Under the pieces are notes generated by a model. That model was given only the letters and a program-made list of their open reading frames with translations, made no database searches and was not told the DNA's origin. A stretch of 42,006 nt of DNA from a virus, in IMG/VR virus record IMGVR_UViG_3300008448_000198, positions 1 to 42,006 of that record. One strand, given 5' to 3'. Shown here piece by piece: positions 1 through 7,236 of this stretch; within the stretch, counting starts at the first letter, position 1; each line of letters begins with the position of its first letter. Both the position numbers and the translations under genes were made by a program.

Positions 1-894
1 CTTGACTGGGAAGTCGAGAAGGTTCCTGCCTACGCCAACATCAAGGTTGGCAATAAGACGACCAAGGTTGCTGTCGGTAAGTCCGCCCTTGTTCGTAAGA
101 CCGACGGTCGCCTTCTCGACGTTGTCGGCGATGACTGGAACCCTCTGCAGAACGCAGACGCTTTCGAGTTCTTCAACGACTTTATCGCCGCTGGCGATAT
201 GACTATGGACACCGCAGGTTCGATTATGGACGGTCGCCGTGTCTTCGCGCTCGCCAAGGTGAAGGAATCATTCGAGGCAGTCAAGGGTGATCGGATTGAC
301 TCTTATCTTCTCCTCTCGAATCCCCACCTTTACGGTAAGACGATCGACGTTCAGTTCACTCCCATCCGTGTTGTTTGCTGGAACACCCTCTCGCTCGCTC
401 TCTCGTCTGAGACTAAAAACCGAGTGGCGATTTCCCACCGTACCAAGTTCGACGGTGACGTTGTCAAGGAAATGCTCGGCATCGCCAAAGACAAACTGCA
501 GACTTACAAAGAGGCTTCCCAGTTTCTTTCTAAGAAGCGCATGAGCGATGAGACTGCCAAAGAATACTTTAACCGTGTCTTTGGTGTCAAGGGTGCTGGT
601 GTCAAGGCCAAGGCTCTCGATGTTGAACCGGATCCTTCGCGTAACGCCAAGATTGCCTACGACATTCTTGACCAGCAGCCTGGAGCCAAGTTTGCCGAGG
701 GTAGCTGGTGGCAGGGGTTCAACGCCGCTACGTTCATGGTCGACCACGTGATCGGCCGTAACGCAGACAACCGTATGAACTCGGCTTGGTTTGGCTGGGG
801 ACGTAACAAGAAGTCCGAGGCTCTCAAGATTGCCGTTGAAATGGCGGGTAATGATCCTGACATGTCCTCGCGCAAACAGCGGGTTGCTGCCTAA
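1..894 (+). CDS. DUF932 / TIGR03299-like phage protein (5' end outside window)
   Basis: The reading frame is open from the first base, so the true start lies upstream; 297 codons are visible before TAA at 892-894. The protein resembles the DUF932 (phage/plasmid-like TIGR03299) family: a region reading RVVCWNTLSLAL, then a charged helical part, then a C-terminal part with FMVDHVIGRNADNRM and SAWFGWG. Members are common in phages and plasmids, and their biochemical role is unknown to me. An internal ATG at 199 is not a good start because the family-like sequence continues upstream of it. The stop overlaps the next start (TAATG), suggesting translational coupling. By eye the DNA is clearly richer in G+C (about half) than the region after 1470. 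Confidence 0.8.
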   Translation, partial: LDWEVEKVPAYANIKVGNKTTKVAVGKSALVRKTDGRLLDVVGDDWNPLQNADAFEFFNDFIAAGDMTMDTAGSIMDGRRVFALAKVKESFEAVKGDRIDSYLLLSNPHLYGKTIDVQFTPIRVVCWNTLSLALSSETKNRVAISHRTKFDGDVVKEMLGIAKDKLQTYKEASQFLSKKRMSDETAKEYFNRVFGVKGAGVKAKALDVEPDPSRNAKIAYDILDQQPGAKFAEGSWWQGFNAATFMVDHVIGRNADNRMNSAWFGWGRNKKSEALKIAVEMAGNDPDMSSRKQRVAA

Positions 895-1469
895 TGACAC
901 AATACACTGGATCAGGTCCCCTGCCTCAACATATCTACTGTAATGTTGAACGCAGTTTTTTGAGATCTGGTGGGCAACCTGGAACCGAGCCTTGCGTATG
1001 GTTTGGGCTTCGTGCCTATGCTGGACGCGCCTGGGGATGCCATGTTATGCTGGAATGCGGTGCAGTGGTTCGGGACCTACCACTGCACGCGCTCACCAAC
1101 AAAAATGACGCCGACGCTTGGCCGTGGTCGCTGGAAGAGGCCCAGCATTGGGACTGCTACGGCAACGAGTTCAGCCTTGTGCGTTACACTTACTTGCAGG
1201 GCCTTGAGGCTCGAGTTCGATGTGGTGAAGCAGAGCATCTAGGTGAATACCTGTTCACAGCGTGCCCGCTCAATGACGCCTATAGCGCAGAGCCAGAGCA
1301 GAGCAAGGAGTTCAAGTTCTTTTCACTACGTAATGGTCGTTTCTGCGCGCAACCTACCAATCGTGTTCTATTCATTGAGCGATCTTTCACCGACGATACT
1401 GGCTGGCCGTCCGACGTTCAGCGACAGCGCGAGGTGTGGTCCAGTGAAATACACAAAGGAAATTATTGA
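894..1469 (+). CDS. Hypothetical phage protein, 191 aa
   Basis: The start ATG overlaps the upstream stop by one base (TAATG), which supports a coupled two-gene unit with the DUF932 gene. The protein is soluble-looking and rich in Trp, Cys and aromatic residues, with no signal peptide or membrane segment. I do not recognise a family. Base composition matches the upstream gene rather than the AT-rich genes that follow. The stop TGA (1467-1469) sits inside a 24-nt direct repeat (1451-1474) that is repeated around the start of the gene at 1709, and the repeat supplies a start codon immediately after the stop. Confidence 0.7.
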   Translation: MTQYTGSGPLPQHIYCNVERSFLRSGGQPGTEPCVWFGLRAYAGRAWGCHVMLECGAVVRDLPLHALTNKNDADAWPWSLEEAQHWDCYGNEFSLVRYTYLQGLEARVRCGEAEHLGEYLFTACPLNDAYSAEPEQSKEFKFFSLRNGRFCAQPTNRVLFIERSFTDDTGWPSDVQRQREVWSSEIHKGNY

Positions 1470-1474
1470 TGTCC
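1451..1474 (+). repeat. 24-nt direct repeat, copy 1 (RBS plus start codon)
   Basis: This segment is identical to 1691-1714. It contains a Shine-Dalgarno-like AAAGGA and an ATG at 1469. In this copy the ATG opens only a 13-codon frame (1469-1510), which overlaps the start of the membrane-protein gene at 1500. The short frame could be a coupling leader or the remnant of a displaced gene start. Confidence 0.9.
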
Positions 1475-1499
1475 ACCAACCTTTTTCGGGAATTATATT

Positions 1500-1691
1500 A
1501 TGGAATTTAGAGATATTGTAATAAAGCTTGTGGCCACAATTCTAGTTGTGGTTTGGCCGATTGCAATTGTTGCATGCTTTTTCTTTTTCACAACTTTTTT
1601 GACAATTGTGTTTGTTAGTTGGGTGTGGGCTTGGGGTACTCTGCTCGCTTTCAGTTTGGTTGTTGGTCTGCTTTCCTCAATCTGGTCTTAA
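1500..1691 (+). CDS. Small membrane protein, 63 aa
   Basis: The translated product is almost entirely hydrophobic, with two predicted membrane-spanning stretches (roughly residues 8-35 and 40-60) and a short charged N-terminus (MEFRDIVIK). A weak purine-rich site (CGGGAA) precedes the ATG. The gene lies between the two copies of the 24-nt repeat, so it could be an insertion between a gene and its duplicated translation start. No family is recognised. Small two-helix membrane proteins in phages can act in host takeover or exclusion, but nothing here shows that. Confidence 0.55.
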   Translation: MEFRDIVIKLVATILVVVWPIAIVACFFFFTTFLTIVFVSWVWAWGTLLAFSLVVGLLSSIWS

Positions 1692-1714
1692 CACAAAGGA
1701 AATTATTGATGTCC
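1691..1714 (+). repeat. 24-nt direct repeat, copy 2 (RBS plus start codon)
   Basis: Exact copy of 1451-1474. Here AAAGGA at about 1696-1701 and the ATG at 1709 form a well-spaced translation start for the 156-aa gene that follows. This decides the start of that gene in favour of 1709 over upstream in-frame ATGs such as the one at 1619. Confidence 0.9.
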
Positions 1715-2179
1715 CCCGAGAAATCCCAGTATCTTAAAAAGTCTTATCCGAAAATCTTTTCGGAAACTGTAATGTATCCATGTGATGTATCTGCAAATGA
1801 TGGGTGGTTTGTGATCATCGACAATCTTTGTCGGGCGATTCAGAAACACATTGATTCCCGTCAAAGAAATATTGAATGGACTATTCAGTTCAATCAAAAG
1901 ATGGAAACCGCCAGAAATAACAATTGGGAAGACTGGCCTTCGTATAATGCCAGAGAACCCAAACCAGTTGATCAACCAATTGAACAGCTTGTGGCTACAC
2001 AAATCAAAGAAAAGTTTGGTGGGCTTCGTTTCTACTGTAATGGCGGCGACGAGTTTACCGAAGGGTTGATTCAAATGGCCGAAATTATGGCAGAATGCAC
2101 TTGTGAGGTTTGCGGAAAGCCTGGCTCTGCTCGTAATAGTGGTTGGATCAAAACTCTGTGTGATGAACATGACACTTGA
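1709..2179 (+). CDS. Hypothetical protein with CxxC motif, 156 aa
   Basis: The start at 1709 is chosen because AAAGGA sits at the right distance; an upstream in-frame ATG at 1619 would lie inside the membrane-protein gene. The protein contains a motif around IKEKFGGLRFYCNGGD followed by a CEVCGKPG segment that resembles half of a zinc-binding knuckle, ending with KTLCDEHD. Together these look like a small zinc-ribbon-type protein found in phages and plasmids, but I cannot name the family or function. It overlaps the next gene by several bases. Confidence 0.7.
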   Translation: MSPEKSQYLKKSYPKIFSETVMYPCDVSANDGWFVIIDNLCRAIQKHIDSRQRNIEWTIQFNQKMETARNNNWEDWPSYNAREPKPVDQPIEQLVATQIKEKFGGLRFYCNGGDEFTEGLIQMAEIMAECTCEVCGKPGSARNSGWIKTLCDEHDT

Positions 2180-2357
2180 AGAAGCAAAGAAAGTTGTTGA
2201 TATTATGGCTACTGCAGATGGAGGATGTTCCGTTTGCGTGGGTAGTCTTTTTGAAATGTTTCAATCAGAGTTTCCTGAGTTTGTTGTCCATCTTAAGTTT
2301 ATTGACGATGCTGGGTCTCTCATGGGTGTTGTGGAGAAACTATTTGAAATGGAATAA
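2163..2357 (+). CDS. Hypothetical protein, about 64 aa
   Basis: The frame is open further upstream, but the likely start is ATG 2163 (or 2169), which overlaps the end of the preceding gene by 17 bases; longer versions would lie almost wholly inside that gene. The product is acidic and helical, with GGCSVCVGSLFEMF containing a CxxC pair. No family is recognised. No strong ribosome site is seen, so translational coupling to the upstream gene is likely. Confidence 0.5.
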   Translation: MNMTLEEAKKVVDIMATADGGCSVCVGSLFEMFQSEFPEFVVHLKFIDDAGSLMGVVEKLFEME

Positions 2358-2360
2358 ATA
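2353..2360 (+). promoter_or_regulatory. Late-promoter-like element AATAAATA
   Basis: One mismatch from the T4 late consensus TATAAATA, placed 33 bases before the glycosyltransferase start in the short intergenic gap. It overlaps the stop codon of the preceding gene. It is weaker evidence than the seven perfect matches elsewhere in the window. Confidence 0.4.
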
Positions 2361-2392
2361 ATAATACACAATGATTCTGTCGGGATGCTCTC

Positions 2393-5128
2393 ATGAAAAT
2401 TTGCTTTATTGATACGCTTGGATTGCCGTATAACGGAGAAACCGTATACAAACGCGGACTCGGTGGATCGGAATCAGCAACAGCTTACATATCAAAAGAA
2501 CTCCACAAACTAGGATTCGATGTCACCGTCTTCAATAATTGCGAAGACGGTGACATCATGCCAGGAGTTTTCGATGGTGTCAAATATTCTCATATAAGAA
2601 CAATTCCACAAAGTGGATGCGATTGGGATGTTGTCATCGCTCTGAGATCTGTCAGGCCTTTTTGTCAGACACAATTCAACGATAATCTCATTTTCCCAGA
2701 CTTCACCAACATTATGCAGAACGCAAAGTACAAGGTTCTGATGATGCACGATACGTTCTGTGAAGGTGATAATCTGATTGAATATCTGGTCAACACGAAT
2801 CACATTGACGAGATATTCACCCTGAGCGATTGGCATACAAGCTATGTCACGACTTGTAATCATGGGGCAAAACGAAACTTCGAGATTCTTAAAAAGAGAA
2901 TCTTTCAAACGCGTAATGGCGTTGGTGTGATTCCAGAATGGGTTGATATTAAACAGAAAGACCCATTCCACTTTGTCTACAATGCCTCTGTTACAAAGGG
3001 TATGATTCCTCTTGTAACAAAGATCTGGCCAAAGATCGTCGAGTTCGAACCAAGGGCCAAGCTTACGGTCATTGGTGGGTTTTATAGGTTTGGTGAGAAT
3101 GCTTCTCCTGATCAGCAGGAACTTGATTGGAGGAAACTCGTCCAGGATAATCCCCATAACATCAATTTCACTGGGGTAATCTCTCAAAAAGAAATCTCTG
3201 ACATACTTAGATACGCAACATACTTCCTGTATCCATCGGCGTTTCCAGAGACGTTCGGCATTTCGACGCTTGAGGCATTGTGCCATAACGTTACTCCGAT
3301 CACATGTAAGAACGGAGCTCTTGAAGAAACTGCCCTTGATATTTCTTCTTATAAGATCAACTACACCATCGAAAAGAATTGGTCATGCCCTTGGCTGAAT
3401 GAAGAAGAGCAGGTTGAGCACTTTGTCAATCTCGTCAAGTGGGCTATGTCAACCCCATATCTCCAGCAACAGAAAGCATATTCCTGTAATCAAGTTAAGG
3501 GAATCTGTGGGTGGGATACGGTTGCCCTTCAGTGGAAGCAGCATATCTATAATAAGCTTGGCCAGTACCTTCCTGTTAAAGAATACAGAAAGGTCAACAA
3601 GATCAACAAGAAAGTATCAAAGGTTTTCGGGAAAACCTGGGTAAATCAGGTCGAGAAGACCGAACCCAAACAAAAAGAGACCACACAATTTGTTATCGTT
3701 ACCCCAGTATATAATGCCGAGAAATATATTGAGAGATGCATCATGTCCGTTGCTTCTCAGGATTATGATAACTGGGAAATGTGGATTATTGATGACTGCT
3801 CGACAGACAACACTGTCAAAGTTATTGAGGGTGTCCTCAATAACCTGTCGTTATCTATTGAGGATAAGATTTATCTTATAAAGAATAGTAAGAGACAGGG
3901 TGCTGTTAGAAACCAGGTAATGACAATCGTAAACGATATCCACTGTCATGAAGATCAAGTTGTCATGCTTCTGGATGGAGACGATTGGTTAGTAAACGAT
4001 CCCACAATCTTTGACAAGTATAACGCCCTTTATAATGATGGGGCAGAATTCACTTATGGATCTTGCTGGTCGGTCATTGACAATATTCCTCTTATCTCAC
4101 AAGAGTATCCAGAAGAAATCAAGATAACCAAGAATTACAGGCAATATAAATTCAACTGGGGTATGCCTTATACCCACTTCAGAACCTTCAAAGCACAGAT
4201 GCTGCATTCCTTTGTTCTTAGCGCAGGAACATTTCCATTCAAGAATTCTGATGGAGAATGGTATAAAGCAGGAGGAGATAACTCGGTTTTCTATTATATG
4301 ATCGAGGCAGCTAATCCTGACAAGGTTATCTGCGTTCCCGATGTGGTTTATTGTTACAATGATGCAAATCCTCTTTGTGACTATAAAGTCAACAGTGAAG
4401 AACAGAATAAAACAGCTTCAGATATAACCAAAGAGGAAACGCCTGAAAAGTTTTCTGTTATTATTCCAACAATGTGGAGAGCCAAAGAATTTATAAAGAT
4501 AGCTTTGGGTAATTACTGTAATCATCCTCTAGTTGATGAGATTATTCTTATCGATAATGACACTAACAAGACCCCAGATTGGGATATTCTGAACAACCCA
4601 AAGATTAGATCTTTCAAACAAGAAAGAAACATCTTTGTCAATCCTGCCTGGAACTTTGGTGTGGCAGTTGCAAAAAACAATAAGCTCTGTATTGTCAATG
4701 ATGATATTGTTTTTGATCCTAAACTATTCGACAAGGTCTATGAATTAGTTGTGCCACAAAACGGAACTATTGGTATGGTTACTGGTGAAGAAAAGTTTAA
4801 CCACCCACCAACCACAGATGGTTCTATTTCATTCAAAGTGTGGAACATGGGTGATAACACCCATGGGTTTGGACAGCTGATGTTCCTTCATAAGAACAAT
4901 TGGAAACCGATCTTAGATGGATTGAATATCTATTACGGTGACGAATTTATCTTCTATCAAGACATATTAAATAACAGGAAGATTCGTCAGATCTACAATT
5001 TCTTCTATGATACAATTTTTGCAGCAACCACAAGTGATAAGTCTTTGGTAGGCGATGCTCTACTTGAAGAAAATGTAATATTCAATCAATATCTCCAATC
5101 CCTCAGGGGACCTTCAGGGGGAAAATAA
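2393..5128 (+). CDS. Three-domain glycosyltransferase (GT4-like + two GT2-like)
   Basis: This 911-aa protein would transfer sugars from activated donors to a glycan. Residues 1 to about 395 look like a GT-B (GT4-type) enzyme: GLGGSESATAYISKEL near the N-terminus and SAFPETFGISTLEALCHN near the end of the domain. A GT-A/GT2 domain begins near residue 431 (VIVTPVYNAEKYIERC), with WIIDDCSTD and the metal-binding DGDDW near 527. A second GT2-like domain begins near 684 (SVIIPTMWRAKEF) with VNDDIVFDP near 768. The gene ends one base before the start of the next, a related glycan enzyme, so the two probably act together. The target (virion protein, phage DNA or host surface) cannot be read from sequence. 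Confidence 0.85.
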   Translation: MKICFIDTLGLPYNGETVYKRGLGGSESATAYISKELHKLGFDVTVFNNCEDGDIMPGVFDGVKYSHIRTIPQSGCDWDVVIALRSVRPFCQTQFNDNLIFPDFTNIMQNAKYKVLMMHDTFCEGDNLIEYLVNTNHIDEIFTLSDWHTSYVTTCNHGAKRNFEILKKRIFQTRNGVGVIPEWVDIKQKDPFHFVYNASVTKGMIPLVTKIWPKIVEFEPRAKLTVIGGFYRFGENASPDQQELDWRKLVQDNPHNINFTGVISQKEISDILRYATYFLYPSAFPETFGISTLEALCHNVTPITCKNGALEETALDISSYKINYTIEKNWSCPWLNEEEQVEHFVNLVKWAMSTPYLQQQKAYSCNQVKGICGWDTVALQWKQHIYNKLGQYLPVKEYRKVNKINKKVSKVFGKTWVNQVEKTEPKQKETTQFVIVTPVYNAEKYIERCIMSVASQDYDNWEMWIIDDCSTDNTVKVIEGVLNNLSLSIEDKIYLIKNSKRQGAVRNQVMTIVNDIHCHEDQVVMLLDGDDWLVNDPTIFDKYNALYNDGAEFTYGSCWSVIDNIPLISQEYPEEIKITKNYRQYKFNWGMPYTHFRTFKAQMLHSFVLSAGTFPFKNSDGEWYKAGGDNSVFYYMIEAANPDKVICVPDVVYCYNDANPLCDYKVNSEEQNKTASDITKEETPEKFSVIIPTMWRAKEFIKIALGNYCNHPLVDEIILIDNDTNKTPDWDILNNPKIRSFKQERNIFVNPAWNFGVAVAKNNKLCIVNDDIVFDPKLFDKVYELVVPQNGTIGMVTGEEKFNHPPTTDGSISFKVWNMGDNTHGFGQLMFLHKNNWKPILDGLNIYYGDEFIFYQDILNNRKIRQIYNFFYDTIFAATTSDKSLVGDALLEENVIFNQYLQSLRGPSGGK

Positions 5129-6442
5129 ATGAAAAAGATTCTTATTGCTATTCCCACAGCAAGATACATTGAACCAGAGACGTTCAAGTCAATCTATAAT
5201 CTCAACACACCAATTGGATATAGTGTTGACTTCCAGTATTTCTATGGATACAGGGTTGACCAAGTAAGAAATCTTATTGCTGATTGGGCGAAGAGAAACT
5301 CGTTTTCCCATGTATTCTTTGTTGATCATGATATCACTTTCCCTCCTGATACTCTTGAAAGACTCGTCTCTTATGATAAACCTGTAATAAGCGGAGTTTA
5401 TAGACAGAGAAATGAAGAACAACATCTAGAAATCTATAACCAAAATTACGCAAAGACTCCACCCGAGGAACTCTATAATCTCAGGAATTATGTTGATGGT
5501 CATAATGATCTTGTCAGAATTGGTGCTTGTGGATTTGGTTGCGTTCTCGTAAAAACAGAAGTGTTTGGTATTGTTGGATATCCACAATTCGAATATCACG
5601 TTGCCCTTGATCACAATAACACCTTAAGCGAAGATGTGGATTTCTGCAGAAAGGTAAACAACAAAAACCTTTCCGTTTGGTGTGATAGATCTGTTATCTG
5701 TGGACATATTGGTTCAAAAACCTTTGAGGTAATTAAGCCACCACAAGATGTCCTTGAGAAAAACCACTTTAGAGATATTCATGACTCACTAAAACTGCCT
5801 GATGGCCATATCCGATATCTTGAACTGATGGCAAGGAATGGAAGAAACCCAAAAACGATATTCGATATTGGTTCCTGCGTTCTACATTGGTACGATCAGG
5901 CTAGAAGGATCTGGCCTGATGCCAAGGTAATTCCATTTGATGCAATGACAGAAGTTGCTTCTCTCTATGATGCGCAAGGTATTGATGAATATATTGTTGG
6001 TGCTGTTCTGAGTGATACAGATTTAAAGGAAGTAGACTTCTATCAGAATCTCCAGTGGTTTTCTGGAAATTCAGTTTATAGAGAAAATCCAGCGCTGTCA
6101 TCGCTGGCCAGTTCTATCTTTACAGATAATCATATTGTAAAGAAGAAAACGATTACTCTGGACACTCTTGTCAGTATGTATAATCTACCAAAGCCCGATC
6201 TCATCAAGATGGACGTTCAGGGCTCAGAACTTGATATTCTTAGGGGTGCTACGAAGACTCTTGAGAGTTGCACTGATTTGATTCTTGAACTACAAACCAA
6301 AGATTATAATATGGGAGCTCCCCAGGCAACTACGGTAATTGAATATCTCAAGACAATCGGGTTTACCCTTGTCGGAAATTTGCCATTCAATGTTAACGGC
6401 AAAGACACTGATGCCGACTATCACTTCAAAAGAGTTATATAA
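5129..6442 (+). CDS. Glycosyltransferase / FkbM methyltransferase fusion
   Basis: The 437-aa product joins two domains. The N-terminal part (about 1-230) begins IAIPTARYIEPETF and carries FFVDHDITFPPD near residue 62, a GT-A-type donor/metal-binding acidic motif. The C-terminal part (about 240-437) looks like an FkbM-family methyltransferase: KTIFDIGSC as the SAM-binding strand, and IKMDVQGSELDILRGA as the family's typical later motif. An FkbM domain would methylate a sugar or related hydroxyl group. The start follows the previous stop with no gap, which implies coupled translation with the three-domain glycosyltransferase. The acceptor is unknown. Confidence 0.8.
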   Translation: MKKILIAIPTARYIEPETFKSIYNLNTPIGYSVDFQYFYGYRVDQVRNLIADWAKRNSFSHVFFVDHDITFPPDTLERLVSYDKPVISGVYRQRNEEQHLEIYNQNYAKTPPEELYNLRNYVDGHNDLVRIGACGFGCVLVKTEVFGIVGYPQFEYHVALDHNNTLSEDVDFCRKVNNKNLSVWCDRSVICGHIGSKTFEVIKPPQDVLEKNHFRDIHDSLKLPDGHIRYLELMARNGRNPKTIFDIGSCVLHWYDQARRIWPDAKVIPFDAMTEVASLYDAQGIDEYIVGAVLSDTDLKEVDFYQNLQWFSGNSVYRENPALSSLASSIFTDNHIVKKKTITLDTLVSMYNLPKPDLIKMDVQGSELDILRGATKTLESCTDLILELQTKDYNMGAPQATTVIEYLKTIGFTLVGNLPFNVNGKDTDADYHFKRVI

Positions 6443-6445
6443 ATA
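6438..6445 (+). promoter_or_regulatory. T4-type late promoter (TATAAATA) for endolysin
   Basis: Perfect match to the T4 late promoter -10 element. In T4, transcription starts a few bases after this element, here at about 6450-6453. That start falls inside the 5' arm of the hairpin at 6447-6469, so late mRNA would lack most of that arm. Confidence 0.85.
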
Positions 6446-6446
6446 G

Positions 6447-6469
6447 ACCAGTTGTTTATTATAACTGGT
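6447..6469 (+). promoter_or_regulatory. RBS-sequestering hairpin upstream of endolysin
   Basis: ACCAGTT (6447-6453) and AACTGGT (6463-6469) form a perfect 7-bp stem with a 9-nt loop. The 3' arm overlaps the GGTGG ribosome site of the endolysin gene. Transcripts reading through from upstream contain both arms; transcripts from the late promoter would not. Confidence 0.65.
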
Positions 6470-6476
6470 GGAAATC

Positions 6477-6971
6477 ATGGCTAAGAGAGAATTAATTTCA
6501 AAGAACTTCTATTTTGACGAGTTCACATACTCACCGACGGCAGTTGCAAAAAAGATTCCGAATGAACCAAACGTGGAACATTCGAAGAACCTGAAGAATG
6601 TCGTAAGGTATATCGTCCAGCCAGTTAGAGATCATTTCAATAAGCCTGTCAAGGTCAACTCGGGTTATCGATCCGCTGCAGTTAATGCTGCTGTTGGAGG
6701 ATCAAAGACTTCCCAGCATATGGTTGGAGAAGCAGTTGATATTGAAATTGAAGGAGTTCCAAACAAGGTCCTTGCTGATTGGATTGATAAGAATCTAAAT
6801 TACGATCAGTTAATCTTAGAGTTCTATAATCCCATGAAGGGAGTAAACTCAGGTTGGGTCCACGTTTCTTTAAAGAGAACAGGGCTAAATCGCAAATCCA
6901 AGCTTGTGGCCTTTAAAGATGGAAAAACAACTAAATATGAAAAGGTCTCTGATTTTTCAAAGGTGAAATAG
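6477..6971 (+). CDS. Peptidase M15-type endolysin (D-Ala-D-Ala carboxypeptidase-like)
   Basis: A 164-aa zinc peptidase of the M15 (VanY/M15_3-like) fold, expected to cleave peptide cross-links in peptidoglycan at lysis. The diagnostic motif SQHMVGEAVD gives likely zinc ligands His81 and Asp88, with His129 in GWVHVSL as the third; NSGYRS upstream is also typical. No signal peptide is present, so a holin or similar would be needed to reach the wall. ATG 6477 is preferred over GTG 6468 because GGTGG sits 5-9 bases upstream of the ATG and MAKREL is a normal N-terminus. A perfect late promoter and an RBS hairpin lie immediately upstream. Confidence 0.85.
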   Translation: MAKRELISKNFYFDEFTYSPTAVAKKIPNEPNVEHSKNLKNVVRYIVQPVRDHFNKPVKVNSGYRSAAVNAAVGGSKTSQHMVGEAVDIEIEGVPNKVLADWIDKNLNYDQLILEFYNPMKGVNSGWVHVSLKRTGLNRKSKLVAFKDGKTTKYEKVSDFSKVK

Positions 6972-6972
6972 T

Positions 6973-7194
6973 ATGTCAACACCAAAATTTATTTGTGAAG
7001 TGTATAAAGACAATTCCAACGAATGGCGCTGGAGAACAATCGCCCGTAATGGGAATATCGTTGCCGTTTCTCCCGAAGGTTATAAGAACTTTGGAGATGC
7101 CTACGAAATGGCTTCTAAGCTTAACGAGAAAGCTGATATTTGCGTCTTAAAGGAAACTTCTGAAGGAAAAGAATTTCTTTCGGAACATGACTAA
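6973..7194 (+). CDS. DUF1508 (YegP-like) protein, 73 aa
   Basis: The short product has the DUF1508 signature: FICEVYKDNSNEWRWRTIARNGNIVAVSPEGY followed by a helix with a charged tail. The family is small, occurs in bacteria and phages, and has no established biochemical role. A ribosome site (AAGGTGA) lies inside the end of the endolysin gene, one base separates the two genes, and they probably share the late transcript. It ends just before the tmRNA promoter. Confidence 0.8.
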   Translation: MSTPKFICEVYKDNSNEWRWRTIARNGNIVAVSPEGYKNFGDAYEMASKLNEKADICVLKETSEGKEFLSEHD

Positions 7195-7200
7195 AAAGGC

Positions 7201-7231
7201 TTGACAAGCAAGGGTAAATGGGGTATAAATA
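7201..7231 (+). promoter_or_regulatory. Combined sigma-70 and T4-late promoter of the tmRNA gene
   Basis: TTGACA at 7201-7206 is followed, after exactly 17 bases, by TATAAATA at 7224-7231. The first hexamer and TATAAA form a near-consensus sigma-70 promoter, and TATAAATA is the perfect T4 late element. The host holoenzyme and the phage late machinery could both start transcription a few bases downstream, near 7237. Confidence 0.8.
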
Positions 7232-7236
7232 GTCTT

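Noticed and set aside
268-900. Minus-strand open frame of 210 codons opposite the DUF932 gene
   Set aside because: It mirrors a real gene, has no ribosome site, and resembles no protein.
2510-3286. Minus-strand open frame of 258 codons inside the glycosyltransferase
   Set aside because: The plus strand has clear catalytic motifs here, so this is a shadow frame.
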